Below are positions 1 through 15,100 of a DNA stretch of 64,000 nucleotides, in pieces; the first letter of the stretch is position 1; each line of letters opens with the position of its first letter. Origin of the DNA: Scleropages formosus (lineage: Eukaryota; Chordata; Actinopteri; Osteoglossiformes; Osteoglossidae); contig NC_041815.1 in assembly GCF_900964775.1 (NCBI RefSeq), forward strand, positions 20,671,779 through 20,735,778. Reading direction: 5' to 3'. The position numbers and the translations under genes were made by a program. The notes beneath the pieces were generated by a model. That model saw only the letters and a list, made by a program, of their open reading frames with translations, had not been told where the DNA came from and searched no databases.

Positions 1-135
1 GGAGGGACAACGTACACGTGGGGCCTGTCCTGCTCGCCACTTCCTCCTCCTCCCTCCCCAGTCCCCATCCTGCCCCAGGATGCCAGCACTCTCCCCCGCT
101 GTTTCCTCCCAGGCCATAAACGCCGACCTGGGACC
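1..135 (+). other. sipa1l3: sipa1l3 5' flank with splice acceptor and start of 5' UTR
   Basis: A pyrimidine-rich stretch ends in TTTCCTCCCAG at about 110, a good splice acceptor. The 5' UTR part of the first coding exon therefore probably starts near 111, 25 bases before the ATG at 136 (context GGGACCATGA). Upstream non-coding exons and the promoter lie outside the window. Confidence 0.55.
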
Positions 136-3100
136 ATGAGCTTATACAGAGATCGAACGCTGCACTGCACCACTGAGATGCTGGAGGTGGAGGGGGGCCC
201 TGCCAGCTTTAGCTCTCAGCCACCCCCCTTGCAAAACACCCTTGTCCAACAGCCTCCATCATCCCACCACTCTGCCTACCGCCTCCCCAACGGTCACGTC
301 CCCGTTGAGCCACCTTGCCCTTCCCGGGTGTCGGTTCCCAAAATGGGGGTACGAGCACGCATTGCTGAGTGGCCCCCCCGGCGGGTGCAGTCACGAGAGT
401 CACTGCTGGAGAATGGGCAGAACGGGCAGCCAGGGTCATCACTAGCACGTGGAGGCGTGGCCCGACTGCCTCGCCGGCGTTCCAAAGATGTGGAGTTCCG
501 GGATGGTCTGGGTGGCAATTCACCCTCCCCATTCCGGGCCTTTGTGCCACTGCGCCAGCGGTCCAGCAGTGAAGTGACACTGAGTGAGCAAGATGAAGCA
601 GAAGCAGAAGCACGGGCAGGTTTATTTCGTGAGTACGGAAGCACTTCATCCATCGATGTGCAGGGCATCCCCGAGCAAAGCTTCTTTGACATGCTGAACC
701 AGTTTCACAAGGAGCGCCCAGACCAGCGCAGCACTGCGCCTGCTCACCTAGAAGAACTTCTGCGGGCCGAGGGCACACCTGAGGCATCGTCCTCTCAGAC
801 ATCAACCACACCCCAGCCCCTTGCCCCCACACCAAGACCTGATGATGGAACTCTCGGACGGGCAGAGAACAGAGTGAGGAAGAAGAGTGGTGGCACCGAA
901 TCCTCACTCGGAACGTCATCACTCTTCCGCAAGCTGCGTAGCTCAAGCCGGGGTGAGGCAGAGGTTGGGCGGGGTGAGGCAGAGGACAGTCGGCCGCTGG
1001 AGCCGGGCAAGCCCTGGCAGTGCCCAAAGAGCTTTGTACACTATGATGTGCAGAGCATCCTGTTTGACTTACACGCTGCAGCCACCCAGCGTGCCTACGT
1101 TACCCAGCGCCGGAACACGGCCACAGGAGCCTCAGCCGCTTCAACGGTGTCACTGGCTGTTTCACGGGCCATGGCACTGGGCGGGATGGAGCCTGGCTTT
1201 TGCAGCACAGAGGACCTACGCTGCCAGGAGCAACCCTCCATGCCAGGCCTCGATCCAGGTGACTCAGTCAGCAGCAGCCAGCTCCTGCTCAGCTGCCCAC
1301 ACTTTCTTAATGAGACAGGCGGCTACAGCGAACGCAATGTCAGCTTCTTGAGTTCGTCAGGTGGCCACGGTGACAACAGTGGCTGCGCAAAGCCCGCTTT
1401 CAGCATGCGCTGTAGCAATGCCAGCGTGTCAGTGCTGGAGGTATCACCAGAGCAGCAGCTGACCCGCCTGGAAAGACTTAAACACTATAGCATCGAGCTG
1501 GTGGACCTGGGAGCGCGCTACTACCGGGACTACTTCCATGGCCGAGGTACCATAAGCACATCCGCTCACATCAGCTCTGCTTCATACTCAAGTCTCGCAC
1601 CCAAACATTTGGCTCCATTCTTTATGCAGAGTGATTCAGAGTGGCAAGGAAAAAACATATCTTGCTGCTGACACCAGATGATTTACTCCTCCAAATGTTC
1701 TTGGCTCTGAACCAGATAGAAGCTGCTGTAAGCAACCCTTGCCGCCCCCTCACAGGGCTCGCAGGGCTCCAGAAGTATCGTTTCAGAACTCTAAAGTGAA
1801 GCAACTGCTGTGAGGTGTACAAGTGTGAGATATGCTGGCACAGAGTAAAGAATGGCCTGCACTTATGAGATATGGTGTCAGTGCTACCTAGATTTCTCCA
1901 CTTATAGGGAAAAATGTAGTCTCTGTAGAAACTTTTCCTTGAATGTACTTTTTAACCCTGATACCAGCCTACCTGGCATTCCAGTGTCATGCTTAAACTA
2001 CACATAGATCAGTGAGCAGTATTTGCTTTTGTTGTCACTTCCCTTTGTCACAGATGGCAGTTTCATTTTTTCTTCACGAGATCTCTCTTCTGTTCTCCTG
2101 GTACAGAACACTCAAACTACTTTGGGACAGACGACAAACTGGGTCCGGTGGCGGTGAGCATCCGGAGGGAGAAGCTGGACGACACCAAGGACCTCAAGGA
2201 CCAATATCAATATCGCGTCATTTTGCGTACCTGTGAGGTACTTAGAGGGGGGATGCTCTGACTCTGTGTGTGTGCACTCGTGATTTTGTGTTCACTCCTA
2301 CCACCAATTCCCTGCCCCACAATACCACCCTGCACCCCTCCCCTTACTGATGGAAACTTCCACCTGGCCAAATGTTGCACATGCAGGCTAATCCAAACAC
2401 AATAATGGTCCAGCACAGGTTCTCGCAAGGATCTAAATGCCAGAAAGCATTTTGCTTCAGACTTTCCATATCCAGAGTCCAGGGAAAGTAAGGCAGAACT
2501 GAAGGTAGAGAAGTTAAATGGTGTAAGGCAGAGTCTCATTGGGTCTTAAGCTAAGTGTACATTGACTGTACTGGTAGATCACACCAGAGACATTACAGGT
2601 GGATACACCTGTAACCCCCTTGGCGAGCAATTCTGCTGACCATAACTGGAGGACCATTATAGTGAATGTGTCAGTATACTTCAGTAATCAAATCTGCTTG
2701 TAATCCATGCTGTCTTTCAGATTTTCCAGGTTTCTCATACCTGCACAGTCTTGGTTGTGACAGCCTGTAGGAAAAAGTAGTACTTTGCAAAAACCTCTTA
2801 GTGCATTAAAACTACACGGCCGATGTTTGTGCCTGACATTGTTAATTTTCACATTGTTTATGGTTGTGGGTGGAGTGTGGGTGTGAATTTATAAGTGACT
2901 TTGTGAGTGTGGCTGAGTTTGTCCCAAAGGGGATTTCCTTATCTGAGTTTGTGTGTTTATGTTCATTTGAATGGAGCAGTATTGGTATGTCTGTCTGAGA
3001 GTGTTTGTGTTTGAATTATTTGTCCTCCTGCCTGTGTGTTTTCTGTGTGTGCCTGTCTTGTGTGTTTGAACTCAGCCCAGTGCAAAGTTGCTGAGTACTG

Positions 3101-6100
3101 CTTTCTGCTCTGGCTCCTGCTGTGTTGATTTTAGGATTACACGGCTGCCTGCCTGCATCTCCTCAGCAGTGCTGGGACAATGGCGCGCTCCAGCACTTAT
3201 TTATACAGCAGTCATATTTCTGCAAGTCCATCAGGGTCATTTTCTCACGAACATATAGTGTAGAGTTGACGCACCCCCCTCACTGAAGTGGTTCTGATGC
3301 CTAGTACTGCAGCGTTGTCCGCACTGCCCTACACACCCAGTTCTGTTCACCCACAGGAATTCACTTTCTGCTATCTCATGTGACTTGTTCACAGCAGGTT
3401 CTGAGCTTCGATGTGGTTGGTAGTGGGAAAGGAAAGGGGCAGCTCTCATGGTGGCATTGCATAATTATGATTTATATGCTGACTTTTGTGCGACCCTTCT
3501 CCTCAGCTGGTGACACTACGGGGATCCATCCTGGAGGATGCAGTGCCCTCGACGGCACGACACAGCACGGTGCGGGGGCTGCCGTTGAAGGAGGTGCTGG
3601 AGTACATAGCGCCTGAGTTGAATGTGTCTTGCCTGCGCTTGGCCCTCAGCACACCCAAGGTCACAGAGCAGCTGCTTAAACTGGATGAGCAGGGGGTGAG
3701 CACCATTCCACAGTGCATCTTCAAGGCTGGGAAGTCCCACACCAGAACTTCTCTACTGACTTGTCATTCTGGGGCTACGCTGGGGCAGAGACGGGGTATT
3801 TTTCACAACTTGATACAGATGACCAACTGGTTTTGGGGGACCTCACCAGTTGGCAGAGCAGACTGCTTTCAGGTGTTTTGAAAAAATCAGCAGTGAGTGT
3901 CGAAGGACTACAAGAGTAACTGTTGTGCTTAATACGATTTTTGATATGTCTGCTGCATGGTGCTTTTATTCCTCTTTGCTGATGCCCTTCATGCTCATGA
4001 TGGCATCTCTTGCCCCCCCCTTACAGCTGAGTCAGAAACATAAGGTGGGCATCCTGCTGTGCCGTGCAGGTCAGAGCACAGAGGAAGAGATGTATAACAA
4101 CGAGGAGGCCACGCCTGCTTTTCATGCCTTCTTGGATCTCTTAGGAGAGCAGGTGTCCCTGCGAGGCTTCACCAAGTATGCCGCACAGCTGGACACTAAA
4201 AGTAAGAACTCCCCTTTGGCCCACCATGCCCTGTGGTTGGCTTAGAACAGCTCATGAGCCCCTACAGGGTCATCTGTATGGCACTGACTCTGCTAAAATA
4301 TTTAGTATGGCTCCAGTGTTAACAGTGGCATGGAGCAGATTTTTTTAGATGCTGTGTGTGCTTTTGGAATTTGCTCTTGGTGTGGAAGATTGAGTGTGTG
4401 TGTCTTTCCGCAGCGGATTCAACTGGGACACACTCCCTCTACACCACCTACCAAGATTATGAGATCATGTTTCACGTCTCCACCATGCTGCCCTACATGC
4501 CCAACAACCCCCAACAGGTGTGAAACATATGCAAACTGCTGCCCAAACAGGTTGCGCACACATACAGAATCATTGAAATAGAGGTCAACTGGAGGAGGGT
4601 AGATCTAACACACACACACACAGACACAACTGCTGGCATTCTGTGGCACTCCTAAGAATTCTCTTAGCAGAAACTTAAAATAAAAATGTTCGTTATTGAA
4701 ATGTGTGGGTTGGATCATAAACTGGCTCTGCAGGTAGTCTTTTTGCTTTCAGTCATGATGAGCCTTTTAGGCTTTCAGTTCAAATTCTCTTTGTCTCCTC
4801 ATTCAATATTGCCTCCTTCCTCTTTCACTTTCCTTGTTTTCCAAGCCTTTATGCTTTGATCAAAGCAGGGTGTGGACTGCTCTGTATTTTTCAATTCATT
4901 CGCTGTGCTGTAAATAACACTGCCATTCTCTTCTTACCTCAAGCTTGTGTGTGAATGGTATGTTTTTACACACAAGTGTATTGATTTGTGTGTGCAGTAT
5001 TTGTGGGTATGTCTGAGTGTGTTGGCTACTCAGGCATATAGTCAGCTTTTTATGCTAAATAACAAAGAATGTCTTACAAAAAAGGCTGTCAGGAATTTGA
5101 GGAAAGCAAAGTGGTTTCACCCGTGAGCAATACTTTTGCTGTGCAAAGCGCACGGACTCCACCAAGTGACTTTAGTTCTGCATAAGCAGTCAGCGCTCAG
5201 TAAAATTCAGTTTTGAAAGTAGCCTGTAGGTGGCAGAGTATCAATCTATAGTGCCTGCAGAGCAGCATAAAATTTGGAGAAAATATATATTTTGATAAAT
5301 GTAGAGTCACTGTGGGCATTGGCTGGAAGACGTTCAATCTCTGACAAATGAACTTTCAGAAACAACAATTTTTCATTATCCTTAACCACTTTGCTGAGTC
5401 ATGGTGGTGTGGAGCCTGTCCTGGAGGAATAAGGCAGGGCATTCCCTGGATGGGAGGATAGTCTGTCACAGGTTAACCACACATACTTGCTCACTCACTC
5501 TCACACTATGGGCAATTGAGAGTCACTAGTCCACCAGAAATGTGTCTCTTGACTGGGAGGGAAACCCACACTGACACAGGGAGAACATGTGAGCTGTACA
5601 CCAAATGTCCAAACCCACAGCCCCCATACCACCCCCTGAAACATGTTTTAGAAAAAATTAGAGATGCTTGAAGTTTTACTTTAGTAGTAAAAACTGCTCA
5701 GAGCAGCACAGGAATTGTATTTTGCTAGTATTGTTTTCAGCAAGGTATTCTCACCAAAATGTTTTACCTTTTGTTTGTTCTGGGTTCCTTTCTATCCTGG
5801 CAGTCTTATCTGCCCCTGTATATTGTGCTTTCGGAGTCTGTAACAAGCAGCCTGGATGAATACATCTAGAAATGGGCCACTACATCTTCGTACTGAGGTC
5901 TCTTAGCTCAGACCTTGGTCTGAGTCTCGGTTACGTCATTGACCAATTTTGGTTGGCAGTTCCGCAGCAGTGTAGTGTGCCTGGGGGTGGATCTGGGAGA
6001 AAGGGGTTATGGGTAAGTTGGCGTGGGCATCTTGGCTGAGTGCCGCAGCAGCGCCTCCTTCAGGCATGTTAATGCCTCTTCCTCATGACAGTCTGAGCTG

Positions 6101-9100
6101 TGGTGTGTAAAGAAAGCAGCTGACCTCGGAAGAGCAATTGTACAGAGCCGGGTGATGCTAAAATATCAGTTGAAATCTGACATTTTTCTGTTTTGGAGTA
6201 TTCATCTTACATCAGTAATTTGTTACCTTTTATTTTCTATGTCTTCTTAAGCATTTTAAACATTATTCATTAGTGGGTATAGTGATTTATAAAGTGTTAA
6301 CAGCTTTGCTCTACTAAATTTGCCTATTGTCTGTCAGTGCTGTAATAATAGATAACCTGTGGAAAACCTGAGCAAGAACAAGAGGACGCTGTCAAAGAAA
6401 AGGACAAGACCTGTAGTACCTGTAGTTTTCATCCACAGGGCAAATGTGGATGAGCGGTCTACTGTTCTTATGTCTGTGATTTAGTTTAGTTTTGAGCGTG
6501 CCTTTGCCTTTGAGCATGTGAAAGTGTTTTTGAGCCTGTGTAAGGTTGTTGTGGGTTTGTGTGTGTGTCTTTGATTGCATGTGGAAAGTGCAGACCATCT
6601 GTGGTCCATGCTTGTATAATGAAAGCTTCCTGTCTTCTGGGAGTAGGCGGGAGTGTGCGCCATTGCAGGCCTCCAGGAAGCACTGAGCCATTGTGTGTGA
6701 CACACCAGTGCCCTTCCTTGACAGTGATGGGAACATGCGACGGTCTATGTGCTGCGCATTTTATTAATAGTTCAGGATTAATGTCGGCTTGTTCTTTTCT
6801 CTGCCCTGGCAGAGAAGGACGCTCACATTCACATACTCAGTGGTAGCATGAATACATCTCCATGCCTTTAGTGTGCAACCAGAGACCATGCTGTAGGGTA
6901 TCAACCCACTCATATACGCTTACTCTTTCAGTGGCTAATCCTGTTGGTCACAATGTGAAGTGGACATCTTACATGTTCAGTTCAGTGGTCTGAGGAGCAA
7001 AAGCACCAGGACACCAGGCAGTCTTGGTAGTGGTACTTGTTTTGCAGATAAAGAAACATTCAGTTGTGTAAATAAAAATATAAAGTCGTGGAAGTTCTAC
7101 AGCTGTGTGGAAGTCACATGCAAAAAAGCTCAAAATGAACATTTCCAGTACCAGTTTCCCAAAAATCAAACCAGCTGCACCATTCACGTCCAGTTCTTTT
7201 TTTCCTCCATGCTATCTGAATGTGTGATTTCTGTTTCAGCTCCTGAGGAAGAGGCACATTGGGAACGACATTGTCACCATCATCTTCCAGGAGCCTGGAG
7301 CACTTCCCTTCACCCCACAAAACATCCGCTCTCATTTTCAGCATGTTTTCGTGATTGTGCGTGTGCACAACCCTTGTTCTGACAACGTCTGCTACAGGTA
7401 TGCCCTGCTTCCTTCCTTGTAAGGTAGACTGTACAGTCCCCTTCAACATTGCCCTAACTTGCGTTCATATGTTGTATAGAAATACTGTGATTTGTTTTTT
7501 GTTTCTGATAACATTTTCCAGACTGCCAAACTACTTCTGACCCACATGATGATTATTGTTATTAATTCTTGAGCCATACAACTTCTTCTTTTGCTGCAGC
7601 AGTTCAGGATGCATTTTCAAAGGGTACTTTTTCCCTGTTGTCATTGCTGGTGTTTTACCTTCCCAAATCTTAGTGTGGCAGTGACACGCATGAAGGATGT
7701 ACCTCCATTTGGACCACCCATTCCTAGTGGAGTGACTTTCCGTGATCCAGAAGTGTTTCGAGACTTCCTGCTGGCCAAGGTTATCAATGCAGAGAACGCG
7801 GCACACAAGTCAGAGAAATTCCACACAATGGCCACGCGCACACGGCAGGAATACTTGCGTGACCTGGCTGAGAACTGTGTGAGCAACACGCCGCTGGACT
7901 CAGCTGGCAAGCTCAATAATCTAATCTCCCTTGCCTCCAAGAAGCGGGAGCGGGCACGAGCCCGTGAGGGGGCAGAGTTGGGTGCAGCGGGTGCAGTGGC
8001 CTGGCGTGTCTGGGCCCAGGACTTCAGTGGAGGTGGGGTAGAGCTAGCCTGCATGCTAGGCATTTCTGCAGAGTACGTCTTGCTGGTCGACTGTACCACC
8101 AAGGAAGTGGTGTTCAACTGCTTCTGTGCTGACGTCATTGGCTGGACCCCAGACCGGGTAGCCATAAAGATCTTCTATGGTCGGGGGGACCACATCGCTG
8201 TAAGGGTTCCCGAAAGCCGTGCCCAGGACATCCGAGAAGTTGTTCGTCGGCTTAAGGTGAGGGCTTTTAAGCACCCAGTAAAAAGTCATAAGAGTGTCGC
8301 TTAAGGTGTGTATGGGGAGGGTACAGAAGGGCTGTCTGAAGGTTTAATTAGTCTTTCACAGCATTGCTATCCCAAGAACATCTCACCTTTTATGTAGTGT
8401 ATGAAAAAAATTATAGTGCAGATCTCAGTATGTGTTTTTTCTTCTCGTGTATCTGCAAAGCATGAAGGAATGTAGTTAAATGTCAGTGTGAAATGTCTTG
8501 GCGGTAGTCCTAGCTGAGAAAGACAGCGTTACACAATGGTTATTGCTTGGCAAGATGTAATATATATTCCCTTAAAGTACCATCCAGCATCTGCATGAAG
8601 GGATAAAAGCTAATGAGATTCATTGAAACCAGTTTTGGAACAGTTAAAAGCTCTAAAACATCTGAACAAGTTGCTTTTGTGAATTGTCCAGAATGACTAC
8701 ATTTGCTACGGTACACATTTTGATTATTTTAACATAATTCATTTGAAATACAGCAATATACATGAAGTTTATGGGTCTTAAATAGATATTTTCTTGTGCT
8801 TATTTGGTCTATGTAATACTCCAGTTTAAATTTTGCTTTTATTGAGGAAAAACTTGGCCCACAGGACCAAAGTTGGTCAGTATATAAGGGGATGAAGACA
8901 AGAAGGAAAAGGAACTTTACTGAAAACAGTAATAGGTTAGAAATAGGGATATTAGATATATGTTTTGGGTAATCCTCAGGTACATTTGTGTCATATCAAC
9001 AAGTAACTTCTTTTGTCACTTTTGGTCTTAATACCATCTCCTTATCTGTGTCCTTTTGCCTCCTCCCACTTTTGTTGGGCTAGACACTGACTGTGGGATG

Positions 9101-12100
9101 TGAGACAGTGGACATGACTCTGCGTCGTAATGGCCTGGGGCAGCTTGGTTTTCACGTACGCTTGGACGGCACTGTGGCAGAGGTGGAAGAGTATGGCTTC
9201 GCCTGGCAGGCAGGGCTGCGGCAGGGCAGTCGGCTGGTGGAGATCTGCAAAGTGGCCGCTGTCACGCTCTCCCATGAGCAGATGATCGACCTTCTTCGCA
9301 CCTCCGTCACGGTCAAGGTGGTCATCATCCCGCCGTACGACGAGGGTGGCCCACGCAGGTGAGTCTGTTAGGTTTACCCTGTGGGGCAGTGAGGTGTCAC
9401 TGCAGCACTCTTAATGGATGTGGTGGAGCATTGAAGTCCCCATTTCTGGCAGTGGCTGGAGTGCTGAGGCATAGACTGATGCACTTGTCCTATGTCAGTC
9501 CATTGGGTCTTAGACAAAGAAGTTTTGTTGCTGCCGAGTTGAAAGAGAGACTGAAGGAAATTTGAGAAAGTCACTTCCCCACTGTGCAATCTCTGCCTTT
9601 GTCTCCAGGAGTTGATTCATGCACACCTTTCTGCTTGGTCTCCATTGTGACTTGTGGGAAAGAAAGGCCTGTAGAGACTTCATGGAAAGAGGGCTGCAAT
9701 AGGAGGGAGAAAAGAGCAAAGAGAATGCATAAGTGTGTGTACGTACATGTGCTTGACCGGCAGCTTTTCACTATAGGAAGTGTAGAGGCTAGTTGTGTTA
9801 TGGGTACTTTGCCCTTGACTCTAATGCTAAAGCATTCTGTGTTACGGGGATGTAAGCATATATTGTTTGGGAATAGCATTCACACTTTGTTTTTCCGCAC
9901 TCGTGGATGTGAAGCAGTGACTAATTAGGCATGGGTGCTCCCCTTCCACAAAGCCCCATGCTTTTAAAGTGTTCCAGCGAAGCAGATTGTGGGAGATTAA
10001 GGCCTGTAATGGGTCGGAATGGGGGAGAAGGAAAAGCAATAAAGTCTCCTGCTCGCTTTCTCTCCTAGGCAGAGGGTGAGGGGAGGCCCAGAGGTAGCTG
10101 GGAAGGTAGCGAGTAGCTCAGATGGCAAGGCATGTCTGAACACCTTCTAGGTGTGATGAGATGTGGGTGGGTGATAGAGATGGAAAGAGAAGCAGAGGGA
10201 ACGAAAGAACGCTTGTCTCTTCTTCCCTAACTCCCTCCCTCCCTTGCTCCCTCCCTCCCTGTCCTCCTCCTCTCTTGCTGCTAGAGGAGAGACATTGTGA
10301 TTTTGTGTATGTGCGCGTGCGTGTGTGTGTGAGAGAGAGAGAGAGAGTGCGTGGGGACTTGCGGGAAGCTCCAGCTGTCCGCCAGGCACTGCGATGGCAG
10401 AGACGCCGAAACCAGGCACCAGCATCTCCGTGCTCAAAGGTGGGTACTGTATGCAGGGGGTCCAAGAGGCACAGCCTGAATGAACACACAGAGACCTGGA
10501 TGCAGCTGAGTGTGTACGCGTGCGCATGTTTGAGAGCAAGGGGGGTAAGCGAGAGAGTGGCGGTTGTCAGAGCAATATGCCTAGTCGCTGGTCTCAACCA
10601 AAGCTTGCATTTATTTTAGTCCTTTTTGGCCTCCTGCCTCCGGTTCTTGTACATGTGTACTTGTTTTATTCTGATTGTCCTTGTTTTCTCACACTTCTCA
10701 GAAAGCATGAAGACATGATGCTCAGTCATGCAGCGCATCTATCCTGTGCGTTTGTTTTAGATGTGACCCATGTCCTCTCTCTAAGGGTTGTGTAGATTTT
10801 ATTGGATAAATTGTCTTTTATAGCCATAGATTTTTCAATTTTGTTTGCAGAGCTCACAGGGTGGAGCGTAAAATGCAGTACAGAGTTTGGTATACGAAAG
10901 CTCATTACAATGTTGTGGTGATAGTAGTTTACCATAGAATGGAGGTTGGTGTAAAGTGTATTTTTAGGGTTTGGCAGTAAATAAGACAGCCAGGAGCAGG
11001 CAATGGGATTGTACCAGTTACTTCACCCAGTAGACATCTTTGCAGTGTCTTGCCTAATCTTGAACTTAAATAACGAAAACATAAATTGAACATGGTGCAG
11101 TAAGATTAGTATATACCGGTGCTGGGAAAGCTGAAGTAATACAGTGGCTGTACTGTATTTAATCGTGGAGTTTTGGCTTTCTCAGACTTATTGCCCTGTT
11201 TAATGAAATTTAAAAAAAAAAAAAAATCTTCAGATTTTAAGATTACACTTTTTTCGTAAAGTGTTCATACAGAAAAAGAAACCTGTTTGTCTGTCAAAAC
11301 CATTAATGTATGATCTAGTGGGTTTGTTGTGTTAGGTATAACAGATGTTTGGCTGCATTACGTTATGACAGGGTGCTTTTTTATTTTGTACCTTCTAGGT
11401 ATTCCATTCAATAGGGTTTGCTCATTATTTGTTTAGGTGGCTGATTTGGAGGGGATGCAGCTACCTGAGGTCAGAGGTCAGGTTTGTGTTGGAAGTTCGG
11501 TTTCCCTCTGCTGAAGAGTACATTAGCTGAGCACAGTAACTTCACTATGGCAGCAAATGCTGTAAAGGAGATTAGTCAGATCGTGCTTTGTAAGATTATT
11601 TTTGTACAAATCTGGCTGTGTTTTTAGAAAATATGCATGTGCACATGTCTTTCCACCCCCCTCCCCCCCTCAGCATTTTTGGCACTGTTACAGGTCACCT
11701 TTTTATGAGATTAACTGGCAATAAGTCTAAGTGCTGTTATGTGTATAATGAAAGATTGAGTAGATAGGCTAAGAAATGGATGAGCATCAGCTAGTGTGAA
11801 GGCCATGACAGCATGTTCATTGTGCTTACCGAGGCCTCATGTTGTTCTGTTCTTTGTATCACTGTACTGTGGTCCAAACTGTGCTGGTCACTGTACTGCT
11901 TTAGTTTAGTCCCAATGGTACACTAGCCCTCGTACTGCTGTAAACCCGTTTTTCCTTGGCATCGTTGCTTGGTCCCAGGAGAGCTCATTAGCAGCCTTGG
12001 GAATCAGTGTTGTTCTGCAAGGAGTTACTCGGCAACAAGCCATTCCACCACAGGAGCTGCTCTTTGGTTTCCGGGTCAGGGTCTGCATTGCTCATGCTGC

Positions 12101-15100
12101 ACTCTTCGACATCCTCTGCCGGCGAACGATGCATTAGTGAGGATGCGAGGACCTGGGCTTTGTGGAGCCAGCAGTTATAACAAAGGCCTGTCGTCACTCA
12201 ACACATAGCAGCACCCCACGGATGACAATGAGGGAGTTCTATGCCTCTTTTAAAAATTCTTACCTAATGATTTTAAAAGCAACTTAGTCTTACCTATTTA
12301 TACAACTCTGTATGTTACTGTCTTAATGCTGTGACACTAGGTCTCTTCTCCAGTGTCCTTAACCCCTACACTGCTTGCAGACTGACAAAGTTGACGTTGC
12401 TATCTGCTTTTGATGCAACCCCCCCATTGCCCCTCTCTAGTGTTTTATGTGCTTCCAGTGTTCTAGTAGTCTCCTGGAATGTGGATTATACCCTGTAAGA
12501 CCAGTTCTTTAATTCAGATAAGTGTTATTTCCAGTGTTTCCCAGCTGGTAATTTCCTGTGTGTCTCTGACTTTCAGAGCGTCTAAGATGTTTGTCAGCTG
12601 TGGTCTAAGAAGCCATGGTTCCATAATTATTGAAATGATTTGAGTAAATTGAGTTAGCATGATCCTTACATGCTTTCCCACTCAGTCACTTAGATTGGCA
12701 TTTGTGCTAATTTAAAGATGTAGGGGAAGGTTTTCCACTTTTTTTTGAACTTAGACATGATCTTGTCATTAATATTAAACTATCATGAAATACCATGAAT
12801 ACAGAGCAGCTGAGATCTAGTTCCAGGATGAGTCAACTTGAATCTCGCCACAGGTCACCTTGCCCAGTGCTGTGACCATGGGGTCACCAGATCTGTGTCC
12901 TTGTGTGCTAGTTTGTTGCCATATCTGTATGTGCCTGTGTAAAACCTCCCATGTATTTGCAGGGGTTGTACGGAGGAATACGAAATGAAGACCATGGAGG
13001 CAAAGCCAGAGCCAGAGCCACTGGCGGCAGGGTACCGGCCTTCTCATCGTGCACCTGCCTGGCGTTGGGACAGTCCGCCTACTGCCCTCAGTGCCCCACC
13101 ACCCCAGCGCTGGACCCCAGTGGGACCTCCACAGCCCATTCCCCGGACCCACAAAGCACTGGCACCCATCCCATACAGAGAGCCACAGCACCTGTCTAGC
13201 AAGAGGTGGGGCTAGCTGCAGCATGAATGATACAGAATATAGCGTTACAGACTAAGTACTGGTATTAAAGTAATGGTCAGAGCAGTAGACATACTGGAGC
13301 AGCAGGTGGTGCAGTGGTTAGAGCTGCTGCCTTGTACCCGAAGGACCCAGGTTCAAATCTCACCTTCTGTAGTAGTACCCTTATTAAAGTATTGGCCTAA
13401 ATTGCTCCACTAAAAATTACCCAGCTATATAAATAGGTAAATAATTGTTAGTATCTTAACATTGTAAGTTTGTTTTGGGCAAAAAAGCATCAGCTAAATA
13501 AATAAATGTAAATGTAGTGATCACTGTCAGAATTATGGTTATGTCACATGGGATCTTTGCTATTTTTTCCTTTCGATATGGGAGCTTGCTGTGAAGTATT
13601 TACTGTCGTGCTGAATATGTTGATGGCATAATCGAAGTACAAATCCCGGAGGCCTTATGTGTCAGCTGCGGTTGATTTTTATAATTAATGGCATAATGTT
13701 TGAATTAATTTGATGGTAATAGCCAGCTAACCAAATGTCACACTGGAACCAATATGTCTTGTCAGAAGAAAACTGTTGCACACCAATGCATATCCCTGAC
13801 AAGTTGGACAGTTGAATCTTATGAAAATCAACAACAAAGGCAAATGGTCAAGACATTTTTACAGTTTCTTGTTTTGGTTCATCTCGCAGATAGCTCAAAT
13901 AGAGCTTGTATCCACCTTTGTTGTTGTTGGCGTGCCTTTATTTTCGTTCCCCATGGTGCGTTCGTTGCCATGGTAAACGTTGTTGCATGCCCGTCATCTG
14001 AGCCTCCTCTCCTCCTTGGAGTTTTTTAGGAAAGCTTCCACCAGAAGGCTACTGCACATTCTCACAAATTGCATTGTTTAAATCTGAGGATTTTGAACCA
14101 GTTGGAGTTAACTGGAAATATATTATAATGCCTGCAAAAGCCACAATTTGTTTACTACCATAGCACTATCTTGCATGCATGTCTGTTGCAACATATTCAA
14201 CATATTTTGTGAGTGAGTTGTAAAATATATTCTTTGAATCAGAATGAATCAGAACGAGCTCTATTGCCAAGTATGTTCAAATATATGTAATTCGTCATAT
14301 AATACAGATAATGGGTTGACATCATAGGTGAAGTATGGATGTTCAAACAACTATAGATAATCTCCACAGAGCAAGGCCATAACCAGTGTTCCTTCAACTC
14401 TGCAGTATTTTATCACCTACTCCTGATTTTTATTCTCGCTGTTTTGTCTGTTTTACATTTCCAGGCCAGTGAGCTTCCCTGAGAACCATTACAGCCTGGC
14501 TCCTGCAGGGGGCGACAGAGTGGTTCCCTACCGCAACCCCTCTGCCAGTTTCTCTACCCCTGGCTCTGGGCTCACCGCTGCTGGGTTAGTTGGCCCTGTT
14601 GTGGGGGGGCCTTTTGTGCGGTACAAGCCCTCACCTGACAGGTAAGCCTCTTGAGTGTAACCACCTTTTTCCAAGCTTTGCAGATCCCATTCCCTGTGTA
14701 GTCTTAGCTCAACACCCTTAACATGTCATGATTCACGCTTTAAAGATGGATGTGGAATATTGTTCCAGGTCCGTGTACGTTGCGTTCATTTTTTTTTTTT
14801 AAAATTGGAAATTGAACAACAAAATGCGAATTATCCCTCCATTTGTTTTTTGTTTTTGATTTAATATTGAAAGAAAAAGCCTTTTTATTGTTTCTGAGCA
14901 CACACACACACAAAGAATAGGACTTCATTTTCTTTTCATTTAATCATACAAAGACAAATGTAGGAATCAGAATCTCACAATACTGAATGAATGCCTTACA
15001 GCACACAGTATTTCCAGTTTAACAAGTAATCTAACCTAGAACTAGAACCTAGAACTTCAGTTCTTTTAACTCCTGCGCTTAGTTAGTAATAAGACTCTTA

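Noticed and set aside
209-1027. 272-codon minus-strand open frame opposite sipa1l3 exon 1
   Set aside because: It mirrors a GC-rich exon whose plus strand is clearly coding; its translation has no family features.
3486-3881. Separate small gene of 131 codons
   Set aside because: It is sipa1l3 exon 3 (3507-3695) read through its splice donor into the intron.
10161-10619. Open frames of 130-159 codons on both strands
   Set aside because: They follow C/T, GT and GA low-complexity tracts and have Arg/Ser/Leu-biased translations without domains.
13299-13380. tRNA-like A and B boxes
   Set aside because: They belong to a SINE head; no complete tRNA cloverleaf can be drawn.
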